DNA from: Bacteroidales bacterium UBA4116
Lineage (GTDB): Bacteria; Bacteroidota; Bacteroidia; Bacteroidales; Tannerellaceae
Direction of reading: 5' to 3'
NCBI GenBank assembly: GCA_002381645.1
Contig: DFXE01000002.1
Location: 29,600-93,599 of the forward strand
Length of the DNA stretch: 64,000 nt
Position numbers and translations under genes: made by a program. Below are positions 1-9,100 of the stretch, one piece after another. Position 1 is the stretch's first letter; every line of letters begins with the position of its first letter. The notes under the pieces were generated by a model. The model searched no databases. It saw nothing but the letters and a program-made list of their open reading frames with translations, and had not been told where the DNA came from.

Positions 1-85
1 TAAAACCGGACGGGAGAGAATAAAGCCAGGGTACGGTTCATTTATAAAGCAACCCATTGAGTGTATAAAAAACAAATAACTTTAT

Positions 86-93
86 TATTTTTG
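86..93 (+). promoter_or_regulatory. Candidate Bacteroidota -7 box for the GH2 gene
   Basis: TATTTTTG matches the TAnnTTTG -7 consensus of Bacteroidota housekeeping promoters. It lies about 32 nt upstream of the GH2 start, giving a short leader. I see no convincing -33 TTTG at the usual distance, so this is a candidate only. Confidence 0.4.
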
Positions 94-124
94 CGGTCGG
101 AGACTTAAATCAAATCTGTAAAAT

Positions 125-2557
125 ATGATGAACAACACCAAACTATTCTTTTTAACGATTTTCCTGTGCATAACTTATCTTGCATCTGCCCAGGTATCAT
201 TCGGCAAGCCGGAAAAAATAAATGACCAATGGAGATTTTCATTGGGAGAGCAAACCAACGCGGAGCTTCCCGGCATGGACGACTCGCGGTGGCAAATGGT
301 AGACCTGCCTCACGATTGGAGCATTAAGGGGCAACTCAGCCCTACCCTTGCAGGTTGTACCGGTTACCTGCCGGGCGGGATCGGCTGGTATCGGAAATCC
401 CTGTCCATTCCGCAGGATAAAAAGGGTGAAAAGGTTTACCTTTATTTCGAAGGGGTTTACAACCGCAGTGAAGTATTTATCAACGGGCATTCGTTGGGCA
501 AACGCCCGAACGGTTATATCTCATTTATGTATGACGCTACCCCGTATGTGGAGTTCGGAAAAGACAATACGGTAGCTGTCAGGGTGGATCACAGCCAAAG
601 CGCCGATTCGCGATGGTATACCGGATCGGGGATATACCGCAATGTATGGCTGGTATATGCCGACCCCGTACATATTTCGCAATGGGGGGTGTATGCATAT
701 CCTTCGAATGTTAACAGCAAGCAGGGAACATTGAATATAGAAGTGGAAGTGGAGAACGGATCATCCGCGGCAACATCGGTTACGGTTATCAACGAACTCA
801 TAAAGGAAAACAAGCGTATGGCCAGAAGCTCCCGGTCGGTTAAACTCCCGGCAAATGGTAAAGGAAAAACAGAAACCCGGTTAAATATAAAGAACCCTGA
901 ACTCTGGGACCTCGACAATCCCAACCTGTACACCTTACAAACGACCATAGTAAAAGACGGTAAAGAAATCGACCGTACGGTAACGACCACCGGATTCCGC
1001 ACCTTTACGTTCGACCCCGATAAAGGTTTTGCCCTGAACGGCAAACGGATGAAAATGAAAGGCGTCTGCATTCATCATGACGCCGGCGTATTGGGTTCGG
1101 CCGTACCCCGGGAGGTATGGAAAAGAAGGCTGCTCACGCTGAAAGAAGTGGGATGCAACGCAATCCGCACGAGCCATAATCCCCAGGCGCCCGAACTTTC
1201 CGAATTATGCGACGAATTGGGTTTGCTGGTTTTAAATGAAGCGTTCGACGAATGGGAATTCCCCAAGCGTAAATGGATTGAAGGATGGAACGTAGGGACA
1301 CCCGGATTCCAGGGAGCCTACGATTTTTTTGAGGAATGGGGAGAGAAGGACCTGGCGGACATGGTACGCCGCGACCGCAACCACCCCTCAGTTTTCGCAT
1401 GGAGTATAGGGAATGAAGTGGATTATCCGAATGATCCTTATTCGCATCCTGTGTTAGACGGCGGGAAAGATACGGGTTTCACACAGGCGATGTTCGGGGG
1501 ATACAATAAAGACGCGCCCGATGCCATGCGTTTAGGGGGTATAGCCAAACGCCTTGTTGCCGTTGTTAAGCAATATGACCCATCGAGGCCCACTACGGCA
1601 GGGCTTGCCGGGGTAGCCATGTCAAATGAAACCGAATATCCTTCGTCTTTGGATATCGCGGGATATAATTACACGGAAAGCATGTACGACGGCGATCATA
1701 AAAAATATCCCCGGCGGGTGATCTACGGAAGTGAAAACCGCCACGATATAGATGCCTGGAAAGCAGTACGCGATAAAGAGTTTATATTCGGTCAATTCCT
1801 TTGGACGGGTATCGATTACCTGGGAGAATCGGGGGTATGGCCATCGCGCGGATTTTATTCGGGGCTGCTCGATTTCGGCGGTTTCATAAAACCCCGCGGG
1901 TATTTCCGCCAGTCGCTCTGGTCGGATCAACCGATGGCCTACCTGGGTACTTATCCGGTGGGTCCGGACAGTAAGGAGTTATCTGTTGACGCTTGGCCCA
2001 TATGGAATTACCGGGCAGGCGAACTGATCCGGGTGGTATGTTATACCAACGCCCAATCGGCCAGGCTGGAACTGAACGGCAGGATGATCGGCCAACCCAA
2101 ACCATACGATGATAAAACGGGTATTCTGTATTGGGATATTCCTTATGAAAACGGCAAACTCGAAGTGATCGGGATGGACGGTAAGGGGACGGAGATATGC
2201 CGGTATGCCGTTCAATCCTCCAAACCACCGCACGCGATAACTGTTGTTGCCGCTGAAGAAACGATCGGTAAAGATAAAGGATTGGCGCAAATTGTCCTTC
2301 AGGTGGTTGATGAAGACGGTGTTCCGGTAATGCTCTCCGACAATGAAATAAGCTGCGGCATCGAAGGCCCTGCCCGGCTTTTAGGGCTTGAAGCAAGCAA
2401 TAACACCGATATGAGCGATTATACCGACAACAAACACCGGGCTTATCATGGAAAATTATTAGCGTATATACAAGCCTCCGGCGAAGAAGGACAGGCCGAA
2501 ATAACATTTACATCACCCTGGTTGAAAGAGGCAAAGGTTCTTTTAAACATAAAATAA
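125..2557 (+). CDS. Secreted glycoside hydrolase family 2 (beta-galactosidase type)
   Basis: Predicted exo-acting beta-glycosidase of GH2, most like Bacteroidales beta-galactosidases of about 800 residues. A signal peptide covers about residues 1-23 (ends ASAQ), so it is exported to the periplasm or surface. The jelly-roll sugar-binding domain is about residues 45-190, the Ig-like domain about 195-300 and the TIM barrel about 305-600. The acid/base Glu is about residue 431 in GNEVDYP and the nucleophile Glu about 537 in YGSENRHD. The C-terminal third resembles the DUF4982 and Ig-like modules of this family. ATG codons at 125 and 128 are both possible. It is followed by an inverted repeat and a separate cardiolipin synthase gene. 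No SusCD pair is adjacent, so its substrate is open. Family call firm; beta-galactosidase specificity inferred. Confidence 0.88.
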   Translation: MMNNTKLFFLTIFLCITYLASAQVSFGKPEKINDQWRFSLGEQTNAELPGMDDSRWQMVDLPHDWSIKGQLSPTLAGCTGYLPGGIGWYRKSLSIPQDKKGEKVYLYFEGVYNRSEVFINGHSLGKRPNGYISFMYDATPYVEFGKDNTVAVRVDHSQSADSRWYTGSGIYRNVWLVYADPVHISQWGVYAYPSNVNSKQGTLNIEVEVENGSSAATSVTVINELIKENKRMARSSRSVKLPANGKGKTETRLNIKNPELWDLDNPNLYTLQTTIVKDGKEIDRTVTTTGFRTFTFDPDKGFALNGKRMKMKGVCIHHDAGVLGSAVPREVWKRRLLTLKEVGCNAIRTSHNPQAPELSELCDELGLLVLNEAFDEWEFPKRKWIEGWNVGTPGFQGAYDFFEEWGEKDLADMVRRDRNHPSVFAWSIGNEVDYPNDPYSHPVLDGGKDTGFTQAMFGGYNKDAPDAMRLGGIAKRLVAVVKQYDPSRPTTAGLAGVAMSNETEYPSSLDIAGYNYTESMYDGDHKKYPRRVIYGSENRHDIDAWKAVRDKEFIFGQFLWTGIDYLGESGVWPSRGFYSGLLDFGGFIKPRGYFRQSLWSDQPMAYLGTYPVGPDSKELSVDAWPIWNYRAGELIRVVCYTNAQSARLELNGRMIGQPKPYDDKTGILYWDIPYENGKLEVIGMDGKGTEICRYAVQSSKPPHAITVVAAEETIGKDKGLAQIVLQVVDEDGVPVMLSDNEISCGIEGPARLLGLEASNNTDMSDYTDNKHRAYHGKLLAYIQASGEEGQAEITFTSPWLKEAKVLLNIK

Positions 2558-2565
2558 GGATCGAC

Positions 2566-2628
2566 GATTAAACCCATCGTACCGGTTAAGTGTTTACATT
2601 TTTAAAAATCCGGTTGATGGGTTTAATC
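2566..2628. terminator. Long inverted repeat after the GH2 gene
   Basis: The arms GATTAAACCCATC (2566-2578) and GATGGGTTTAATC (2616-2628) are perfect complements of 13 bp. Inside them ACCGG and CCGGT can extend the stem. It begins 8 bp after the GH2 stop. No U-run follows, so it may be a processing or stabilising hairpin rather than a simple intrinsic terminator. Confidence 0.5.
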
Positions 2629-2650
2629 AATTAATTAGTAGATTTGTTTA

Positions 2651-4081
2651 ATGGAATCTTCAACTTTACTCTTCGGATTGGCAACGGGCATTTATGCCGT
2701 ACTGATCATCGCGACTTTTTATGCTATCCTGACGGAAGACACCAATCCCACAAAGACAATGGCATGGCTGTTGGTGTTGCTGGCCGTCCCGGCGGTGGGG
2801 CTTATCCTTTATTACGCTTTCGGATATAATCCGAGGAAGCGGAGGCGGTCGTCGGTTAATTATACAAATTTCAAGTCGGAGATCTTTGCCAAGATGCCGG
2901 AGATCATAAAGGAAAACACCCATACCCATAAGGATAAAATTCCGGACGAATACCTTCCGATTGCCAATTTACTGGAAAAAAGCAATGATTCGAATATTTT
3001 TTACGGCAGCGACATAGAAGTCATAACGAAAGGCGAAAGGAAGTTCGAAGCGTTAATTATAGACCTTAACAAAGCCAGGCACCATATCCATATCGAATAT
3101 TTCTACTTTCATAAAGACGAAATCGGGTACAGGATACGGGAGATACTGATGGAAAAAGCCCGCCAGGGAGTTATCGTACGCTTTATTTATGAAAACATCG
3201 CTAATATCGATGTAAATCCCAGCTTCTACTACGATATGGAAGACGCGGGGGTAAAAGTCTTGGCTTTCAGTAAAGCGTCGTTACCCTGGATACGGCGGAA
3301 ACTCAATAACCGCGACCACCGTAAAATAGTGGTCATCGACGGTAAGACCGGCTATACGGGCGGTATGAACATCGGCGAAGATTACGCTTTCAAATGGCGC
3401 GATACGCATTTAAGGATAACCGGGAAAGGGGTGTACGGGCTGCAATATAATTTCCTTCACATGTGGTACGAATCGCATGGGGGCATTCCGGATGAACTGG
3501 AACATTATTTTCCCCCCTCTGAGAATTATTCGGATAATCTTATGCAGGTGGTTCCCGAGGCACCCAATTCCAGATACCCTTACCTGCTCTACGCATCCGT
3601 AAATATTGTGAGTAACGCCAAACGTTATATCTATATTCAAACGCCTTATTATGTTCCGCCCGATTCCTTGATGCAGGCATTAAAAGCCGCCGCGCTGAGC
3701 GGTATCGACGTACGGGTAATGCTTCCGTCGAAAGCCGACCTGTTTTTTATGGACCCGGCTATTCATTCATATTATGAAGAATCTTTATCTGCCGGGATAA
3801 GGATATATCAGTATAAAGCGGCGTTCCTGCATGCCAAAACGCTGGTAGTGGATGATTACCTTTCTGTTATCGGATCGACCAATATGGATTTGAGAAGCCT
3901 CGAGATAAACTTTGAGATCAATACCTATATATATGATGAAAAAATAGGCAAGCACAATTACGATATTTTCATGAAAGACCTGGAAAGCTGTGAGGAAATT
4001 ATCCTGGAGGAATGGCTGAAACGACCGTGGTGGAAAAAAATGGTACAATCCGTTATGCGGTTATTCTCTCCCCTGCTGTAA
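2651..4081 (+). CDS. cls: Cardiolipin synthase (phospholipase D family)
   Basis: Condenses two phosphatidylglycerol molecules into cardiolipin and glycerol at the inner membrane. Two N-terminal membrane segments lie at about residues 3-26 and 36-58. They are followed by two PLD domains with HKD motifs: HRKIVVIDG at about residue 222 and HAKTLVVDD at about residue 393, the latter followed by GSTNMD. The 476-residue length is normal for ClsA-type enzymes. A TAGATTTG sequence at 2639-2646 resembles a -7 box and would make the mRNA nearly leaderless. mtgA follows after 10 bp and lipB after that, so the three envelope or housekeeping genes probably share a transcript. Confidence 0.95.
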   Translation: MESSTLLFGLATGIYAVLIIATFYAILTEDTNPTKTMAWLLVLLAVPAVGLILYYAFGYNPRKRRRSSVNYTNFKSEIFAKMPEIIKENTHTHKDKIPDEYLPIANLLEKSNDSNIFYGSDIEVITKGERKFEALIIDLNKARHHIHIEYFYFHKDEIGYRIREILMEKARQGVIVRFIYENIANIDVNPSFYYDMEDAGVKVLAFSKASLPWIRRKLNNRDHRKIVVIDGKTGYTGGMNIGEDYAFKWRDTHLRITGKGVYGLQYNFLHMWYESHGGIPDELEHYFPPSENYSDNLMQVVPEAPNSRYPYLLYASVNIVSNAKRYIYIQTPYYVPPDSLMQALKAAALSGIDVRVMLPSKADLFFMDPAIHSYYEESLSAGIRIYQYKAAFLHAKTLVVDDYLSVIGSTNMDLRSLEINFEINTYIYDEKIGKHNYDIFMKDLESCEEIILEEWLKRPWWKKMVQSVMRLFSPLL

Positions 4082-4091
4082 TCATTGGCTT

Positions 4092-4811
4092 ATGAAAGAA
4101 CGTAAAAAAAACGGTTTCAGACGCCTGTTAATATGGTGCAGGAATATATTCTTATTCCTGTTTCTTTCGAGCCTGCTGGCTGTTGTTGCCCTCCGGTTTA
4201 TACCGGTCTATTATACTCCTTTAATGTTCAGTCGGGTATTCGAACAGATCCGGGAAAAGAAAGAAGTGAAGCTATCGCATAAGTGGGTTCCCCTTTCGCA
4301 AATCGCTCAACCGCTCGTGCAGGCTGTTATAGCCTCCGAAGACAACCTGTTCATGGAACACCACGGGTTCGATTTCGACCAGATTGAAAAGGCGCTGGAT
4401 GAAGCTGAAGAAGGGGGTCGCATGCGCGGCGCCAGTACCATATCGCAACAAACCGCTAAAAATGTTTTTTTATGGCAAGGGAAAAGCTACCTTCGCAAAG
4501 GACTTGAAGTATATTTTACCGTCCTGATCGAACTGGTCTGGAACAAAGAACGGATTATGGAAGTCTACCTGAATTCGATTGAAATGGGAGAAGGCATTTA
4601 TGGCGCAGAGGCTGTAGCCGGGGAACATTTTGGTAAACAGGCATACCAGTTAACCAAAAGCGAAGCCGCGTTAATTGCCGCCACCCTGCCTAATCCCCGC
4701 ACGTTTGATTCCGGTAATCCTTCGCCTTATATGCTGAGGAGGCAACAGCAGATCATGTCGCTGATGGATAAAATATACAAGGTCGAAATGGGATACGGTT
4801 CAACTAAATAG
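4092..4811 (+). CDS. mtgA: Monofunctional biosynthetic peptidoglycan transglycosylase
   Basis: GT51 enzyme that polymerises glycan strands from lipid II on the outer face of the inner membrane. One N-terminal membrane anchor is at about residues 13-38. Motif I ASEDNLF carries the catalytic Glu near residue 83. GASTISQQTAKN is motif II, and RKGLEVYFTVLIE with KERIMEVYLNSIEMG supply the later conserved motifs. There is no transpeptidase domain, and 239 residues fits the monofunctional class. It lies between cls and lipB with gaps of about 10 bp, so it is probably part of their operon. Confidence 0.95.
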   Translation: MKERKKNGFRRLLIWCRNIFLFLFLSSLLAVVALRFIPVYYTPLMFSRVFEQIREKKEVKLSHKWVPLSQIAQPLVQAVIASEDNLFMEHHGFDFDQIEKALDEAEEGGRMRGASTISQQTAKNVFLWQGKSYLRKGLEVYFTVLIELVWNKERIMEVYLNSIEMGEGIYGAEAVAGEHFGKQAYQLTKSEAALIAATLPNPRTFDSGNPSPYMLRRQQQIMSLMDKIYKVEMGYGSTK

Positions 4812-4820
4812 AGACAACGA

Positions 4821-5501
4821 ATGGATAGTTTTATTTTCCGGGATATGGGAAGAATGGCATATACGGAAGCCTTACAGATTCAAACTACTTATTTCGAAAA
4901 CCTGATCGAAAAAAAAATAAACGGGCAGGCTTATCCGAACCATCTGCTGTTCTGCGAGCACGAACCGGTATTAACCCTCGGCAAAAGCGGAAAGGAAACG
5001 AATTTACTGGTTCCGGAAAACCTATTGGAACAACGGGGAATAACCCTCTACCACACCAACCGGGGAGGTGATATCACGTATCACGGACCCGGACAAATTA
5101 CGGGTTATCCTGTTTTTGACCTCGATCAATGGCAAATGGGATTAAAAAAATACATTTATACATTGGAAGATATCATCATCCGTTTCCTTTCCCTTTACCA
5201 GGTAACGGCCGATCGCCTGAAAGGGGCTACAGGAGTGTGGATCGATCCTTTACTGCCGGGAAAAGCACGGAAAATCTGTGCGATAGGTGTAAAGAGCAGC
5301 CGGTATGTAACCATGCACGGATTTGCGCTGAATATCAATACGGAATTAGATTATTATTCATTGATCAATCCCTGTGGCTTTACAGATAAAGGGGTTACCT
5401 CCTTAGCCAAAGAGCTGGGTACTCCATTGGATATGGAAACGGCTAAATCACAATTGCATACATTGTTTTGCGAATATTTTCCTCCGAGGAAACACGTTTA
5501 A
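4821..5501 (+). CDS. lipB: Octanoyltransferase LipB
   Basis: Transfers octanoyl from acyl carrier protein to lipoyl domains of 2-oxoacid dehydrogenases and GcvH, the first step of lipoate synthesis. The family signature RGGDITYHGPGQ is present. The catalytic Lys is in GVKSSR near residue 158 and the catalytic Cys in NPCGFTDKG near residue 184. The length of 226 residues is normal. No lipA is seen in the window. It is the last gene of the cls-mtgA-lipB run. Confidence 0.95.
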   Translation: MDSFIFRDMGRMAYTEALQIQTTYFENLIEKKINGQAYPNHLLFCEHEPVLTLGKSGKETNLLVPENLLEQRGITLYHTNRGGDITYHGPGQITGYPVFDLDQWQMGLKKYIYTLEDIIIRFLSLYQVTADRLKGATGVWIDPLLPGKARKICAIGVKSSRYVTMHGFALNINTELDYYSLINPCGFTDKGVTSLAKELGTPLDMETAKSQLHTLFCEYFPPRKHV

Positions 5502-5551
5502 AATAAACGTCAAAATGTCATAAATTACGGAAATTTTGTCTTTATAAGGGG

Positions 5552-5570
5552 TTGGCATTCTTTTTGCAAA
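5552..5570 (+). promoter_or_regulatory. Sigma-54 (RpoN) type promoter of hsp20
   Basis: TTGGCATTCTTTTTGCAAA has the invariant GG (5554-5555) and GC (5566-5567) exactly 10 bp apart, within good -24 TTGGCA and -12 TTGCA elements. The predicted transcript start is near 5579, giving a leader of about 65 nt before the Hsp20 start. It is the only such sequence I noticed in front of a gene in this window. Confidence 0.7.
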
Positions 5571-5630
5571 TAGGTTGGTAGATACGGTTAATTATTAACC
5601 GGTCAGTTATTTAGGTTATTAATTAAATAT

Positions 5631-5636
5631 AGGAGG
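5631..5636 (+). promoter_or_regulatory. Strong Shine-Dalgarno of hsp20
   Basis: AGGAGG is unusual in Bacteroidota, whose genes normally lack one. It is 2 nt from the ATG at 5639 but 8 nt from the in-frame ATG at 5645, which argues that translation starts at 5645. Confidence 0.6.
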
Positions 5637-5644
5637 ACATGATT

Positions 5645-6070
5645 ATGATACCTGTAAGAAGAACAAATTGGTTACCCAGTGTATTTAATGACTTTTTCGG
5701 TAATGAATGGATAGAAAAGAGTAATTCTACCAGTCCTGCAGTAAATATTATAGAAAACGATAGAGAATATAAAGTTGAATTAGCTGCTCCGGGACTGACG
5801 AAAGACGATTTCAGGATAGACTTACACGATGACAATCACCTGATCGTATCGATGGAAAAGAAAACGGAAAATAAGGAAGAAGATAAAAACAACAAATATC
5901 TCCGCCGCGAATTTTCCTACATGAACTTCCGACAAAGTATGATCTTACCTGATAATATTGAAAAAGATAAAATCAATGCCAAAGCGGAAGACGGCGTTCT
6001 TTCCATATCCATACCCAAACGTAAAGAAGAGGAAAAAGTAAATACACCGGTCCGGATCGAGATCAAATAA
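5645..6070 (+). CDS. Small heat shock protein, Hsp20 family
   Basis: ATP-independent holdase chaperone of the alpha-crystallin type, acting in the cytoplasm on unfolding proteins. The alpha-crystallin domain runs from about residue 35 (PAVNIIENDREYKVELAAPG) to the end. It contains the conserved A-x-x-x-n-G-v-L motif (AKAEDGVLSISIPK) and a C-terminal IRIEIK tail. The 141-residue length is typical. The start at 5645 is preferred over 5639 because of the AGGAGG spacing. It is monocistronic: a sigma-54-type promoter lies upstream and an intrinsic terminator directly downstream. Stress or growth-phase control through RpoN is inferred from that promoter. Confidence 0.95.
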   Translation: MIPVRRTNWLPSVFNDFFGNEWIEKSNSTSPAVNIIENDREYKVELAAPGLTKDDFRIDLHDDNHLIVSMEKKTENKEEDKNNKYLRREFSYMNFRQSMILPDNIEKDKINAKAEDGVLSISIPKRKEEEKVNTPVRIEIK

Positions 6071-6088
6071 CGACCGGAAGGGAAATTT

Positions 6089-6120
6089 AAAAAAGCTATC
6101 TCCATTGAGATGGCTTTTTT
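6089..6120. terminator. Bidirectional intrinsic terminator after hsp20
   Basis: A 14-bp stem (6089-6102 with 6107-6120, one G-T wobble) closes a CATT loop. It has an A-run on one side and a T-run on the other, so it can serve both hsp20 on the plus strand and the converging tamB on the minus strand. Confidence 0.85.
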
Positions 6121-6138
6121 TATCTCATATGATCAGAA

Positions 6139-9100
6139 TCAATAGGTGATCAATGTGGAATCCTGTACAATGGAAGGAACCGTATTATCAGGGATGACAA
6201 GCAACGGCCTTTTTCTCCTGCGGAACAATTCGGACAAGGTGGAAAAGTCTTTTTTGTACATAATACCGATCCCCTGGGTAGTAAGGCTTTGCTTGAGGTA
6301 CCGGTACATATCATTGGCATGGTTATAGGCTTTTAAACGGAATTCGCCTGTCCTCGTAAGCAGGTATTCGATATCAAATTCACCTACAAATACATTTTTC
6401 ACGTTGGGGTTGTTCTTATATCCGAAATTGCCGTTAAAAATAAGGCGGTTATCCAGCAATTGACTGGACAAAAGCATTTCGAATTCGGTTTCATTGAAAC
6501 CGTCCTGGCTCGCCCGTATATTAGTTCCGATCTGTACTTTATCGGTTATTGTACTGAGTATACTGGATATCTGCGACGAGATAGCGGCTGACGTAACGGC
6601 GCTGAACTCATTTGAACGCCCTGTGCGGTAAATGTCGGCCGTATAGAACTTATTTAAGACAAGCAGATAGACAATTTGCCGCGTCATCATATCCTCTGTA
6701 TTTACATAACTTTTTACTTTACGCTCCAGGTCGCTGTTCGATCCGGGTAATTCCAGGTCGAACGATATGGAAGGATTCTGTAGCATACCGTCGAGCTTCA
6801 GGATACAATCGACCGGGATATTCGTACGCGCGCTTTCCTCCAGCAGGCTCTGGTCGAGGTCGCCGATGTTGGCCGTAACCGTATACACAGCTTCTACATT
6901 GAGGTTGGCATCAAAGGGATCACCCCTGAATGTAACCGTACTACCTTCACGTATCTTAAAATTCTTATGGATAAGCTGCTGCAGGCTGAAATTATAATTA
7001 CCATTCAGTATATTGAATATTCCGTACATCCGGAGGTCGCTCTTCGTACCGTATTCGATCTGAAGGCTGCCCGAACCGCTTCCCCTTATCTTATCACCCG
7101 CGTTCGGGTCCATCACTAATTCAATAGACGCGTCGGGCGTAACATCCAGCAGGAAATTCATTCGGATTTCCGCTCCGCCATCCGTAAATATTAGCGGTAC
7201 GGACGTAGAATCAGTGATCGAATCCTTTTCATTCTCCGCTTCTTTACTTCTGTCGATAAACGTAATGAAATCGTAATCTTCGGCAGATGAGTTACTCATA
7301 AAATCGAGCGTAACGGCTGTTTTGGGATCGCTTCGCATATTGATATCGAAATTGATCACCTGTTCATTCCCTTTAATGGTGGAGGTGCCGCTTCCGTAAA
7401 CCGTTCCGTATATCAACGGGTTCAGTTTTTCCGTAGCATCGTAAACCAGTAGATTATTAGCCAGTATATCGGCTTCGAACTCCAGCTCTTTGAAATGTTT
7501 ATGATGGAGTGAAAAATTGACCCTGCCTTCGTTCCCGAACTTATCATAAACCGTGGCATTTTTCACCTGCATGGAATATTTATTCATGATAATCGAATCG
7601 GAAAACGTATAGTACGTATTGAGGAAATCAATTCCCAGCCCGCCATTACGGACAAAGGCATTCCCTTCCACATTCAATTCCTTAAAGGGCCCGTAAAGGT
7701 GGACATCTCCAAATCCACGTCCCTGTATGTTGGATGCTACATTTTCCATAAACGGATGAAGGAAGGCCACATCGATATCATTGGCATTGAACCGGAGCGA
7801 AAGCCCTGCTTTGGCTCCTACCGGAAAAATATACCCGTCGACATCGGTAAAAGTGGAATCGTTGGTATAAATACTGCCTACCATTAATATACCCTGCTGG
7901 TCATCGTCCCACTGGCTGTACAAACTGAGTTTACCCAATCCCACTTGATTAAAAGAGAAGTTTTCGACCTCAAATTTCTCTGTGTTCAGTATACGGCTGC
8001 CATACAAATCAGAGATATTGAAAATTCCGGTAGCGCTTCCGCCGAACTGCAGGACGGGTATATTCAATACATCGAAAATATAGCTCAGCTCAATCTGATT
8101 TAAATCCAGGATCATCGTATCTTCCGGATGCCTGGATACCGTTCCGTCGAGCCTTAAATGCTGGGTATCGTGCGAAACACGGAAATTGTTTACATCTACC
8201 CGTCCCTGATCAACGGTGATGATGGCGTTTTCCACATTCCAGATACTATCATTAATGATCAATGAACTTTTCTCTATGCCCACTTCCGTACGAAGGTGGA
8301 TATTTCCTTCGTCGTCTTCCTCTTCCATAAAACGGGTGGAAGAGGCAAGCCGGGCCTCAAACGTATTTTCTTTATTATTAAACCAGTTGAATAAGGCATT
8401 GATTTCATTATCCTGCGCCTCAGCCTGGATATCGAAATTATTACGTATCCCCTTTTTGTTATAGTTTACGGTTCTCAACCGTAAATTGGCTTTATCCGAG
8501 GGATTTTCAAACTTCAGGTAGGTGGATTCAAACATAGCGCCTGCCACGACGAACTGCGGCAGAAACATTTCCAGCCTGAACTTATTGAACAGGTTATTAT
8601 AATGCCCGGTTATCCTTCCCTGGTTCATCAGGGTAAAAGGTAACTTCAGCGTATTGGACAGTGCTTCGGTATTTTCGATGGTAAGCAGCAATGAAAAATC
8701 ATTTTCTTTCACTTCCTCCCGTTGGGTAGTAGCATTGATCAAAGCCGGAACATATCCTTTTAAGGTATTTAAAAATCCCGGAACGAATGTGGAAAAGGAG
8801 TATACTCCTTTTACTTCACCGTTTATGATGTCGGATGATATCCGCAGGTATTTATCCGAAGGTTCACCGGAAGCTGTTACTTTAAATTCTTTCAGAAAAA
8901 AATTGCTCGGGGCTGTATTGATCTGTAAACTGTCAATGGTAAGGCTGCCTTCCAGGTTATCAATGTTGTTGCCGGAAATATTGACATTGAGGGAAGCCGA
9001 AATATCAGGTGAATCATACTTATCGGTAAGATTCAGGTTGTCGGGCCGAAAATGGTTAAGATCCGCCGTAAAATTAAAAACCGATTGATGGTCTTCATAA

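Noticed and set aside
1884..2507. 207-codon reading opposite the GH2 gene
   Set aside because: Shadow of the GH2 coding sequence; Arg/Pro-rich and without family features.
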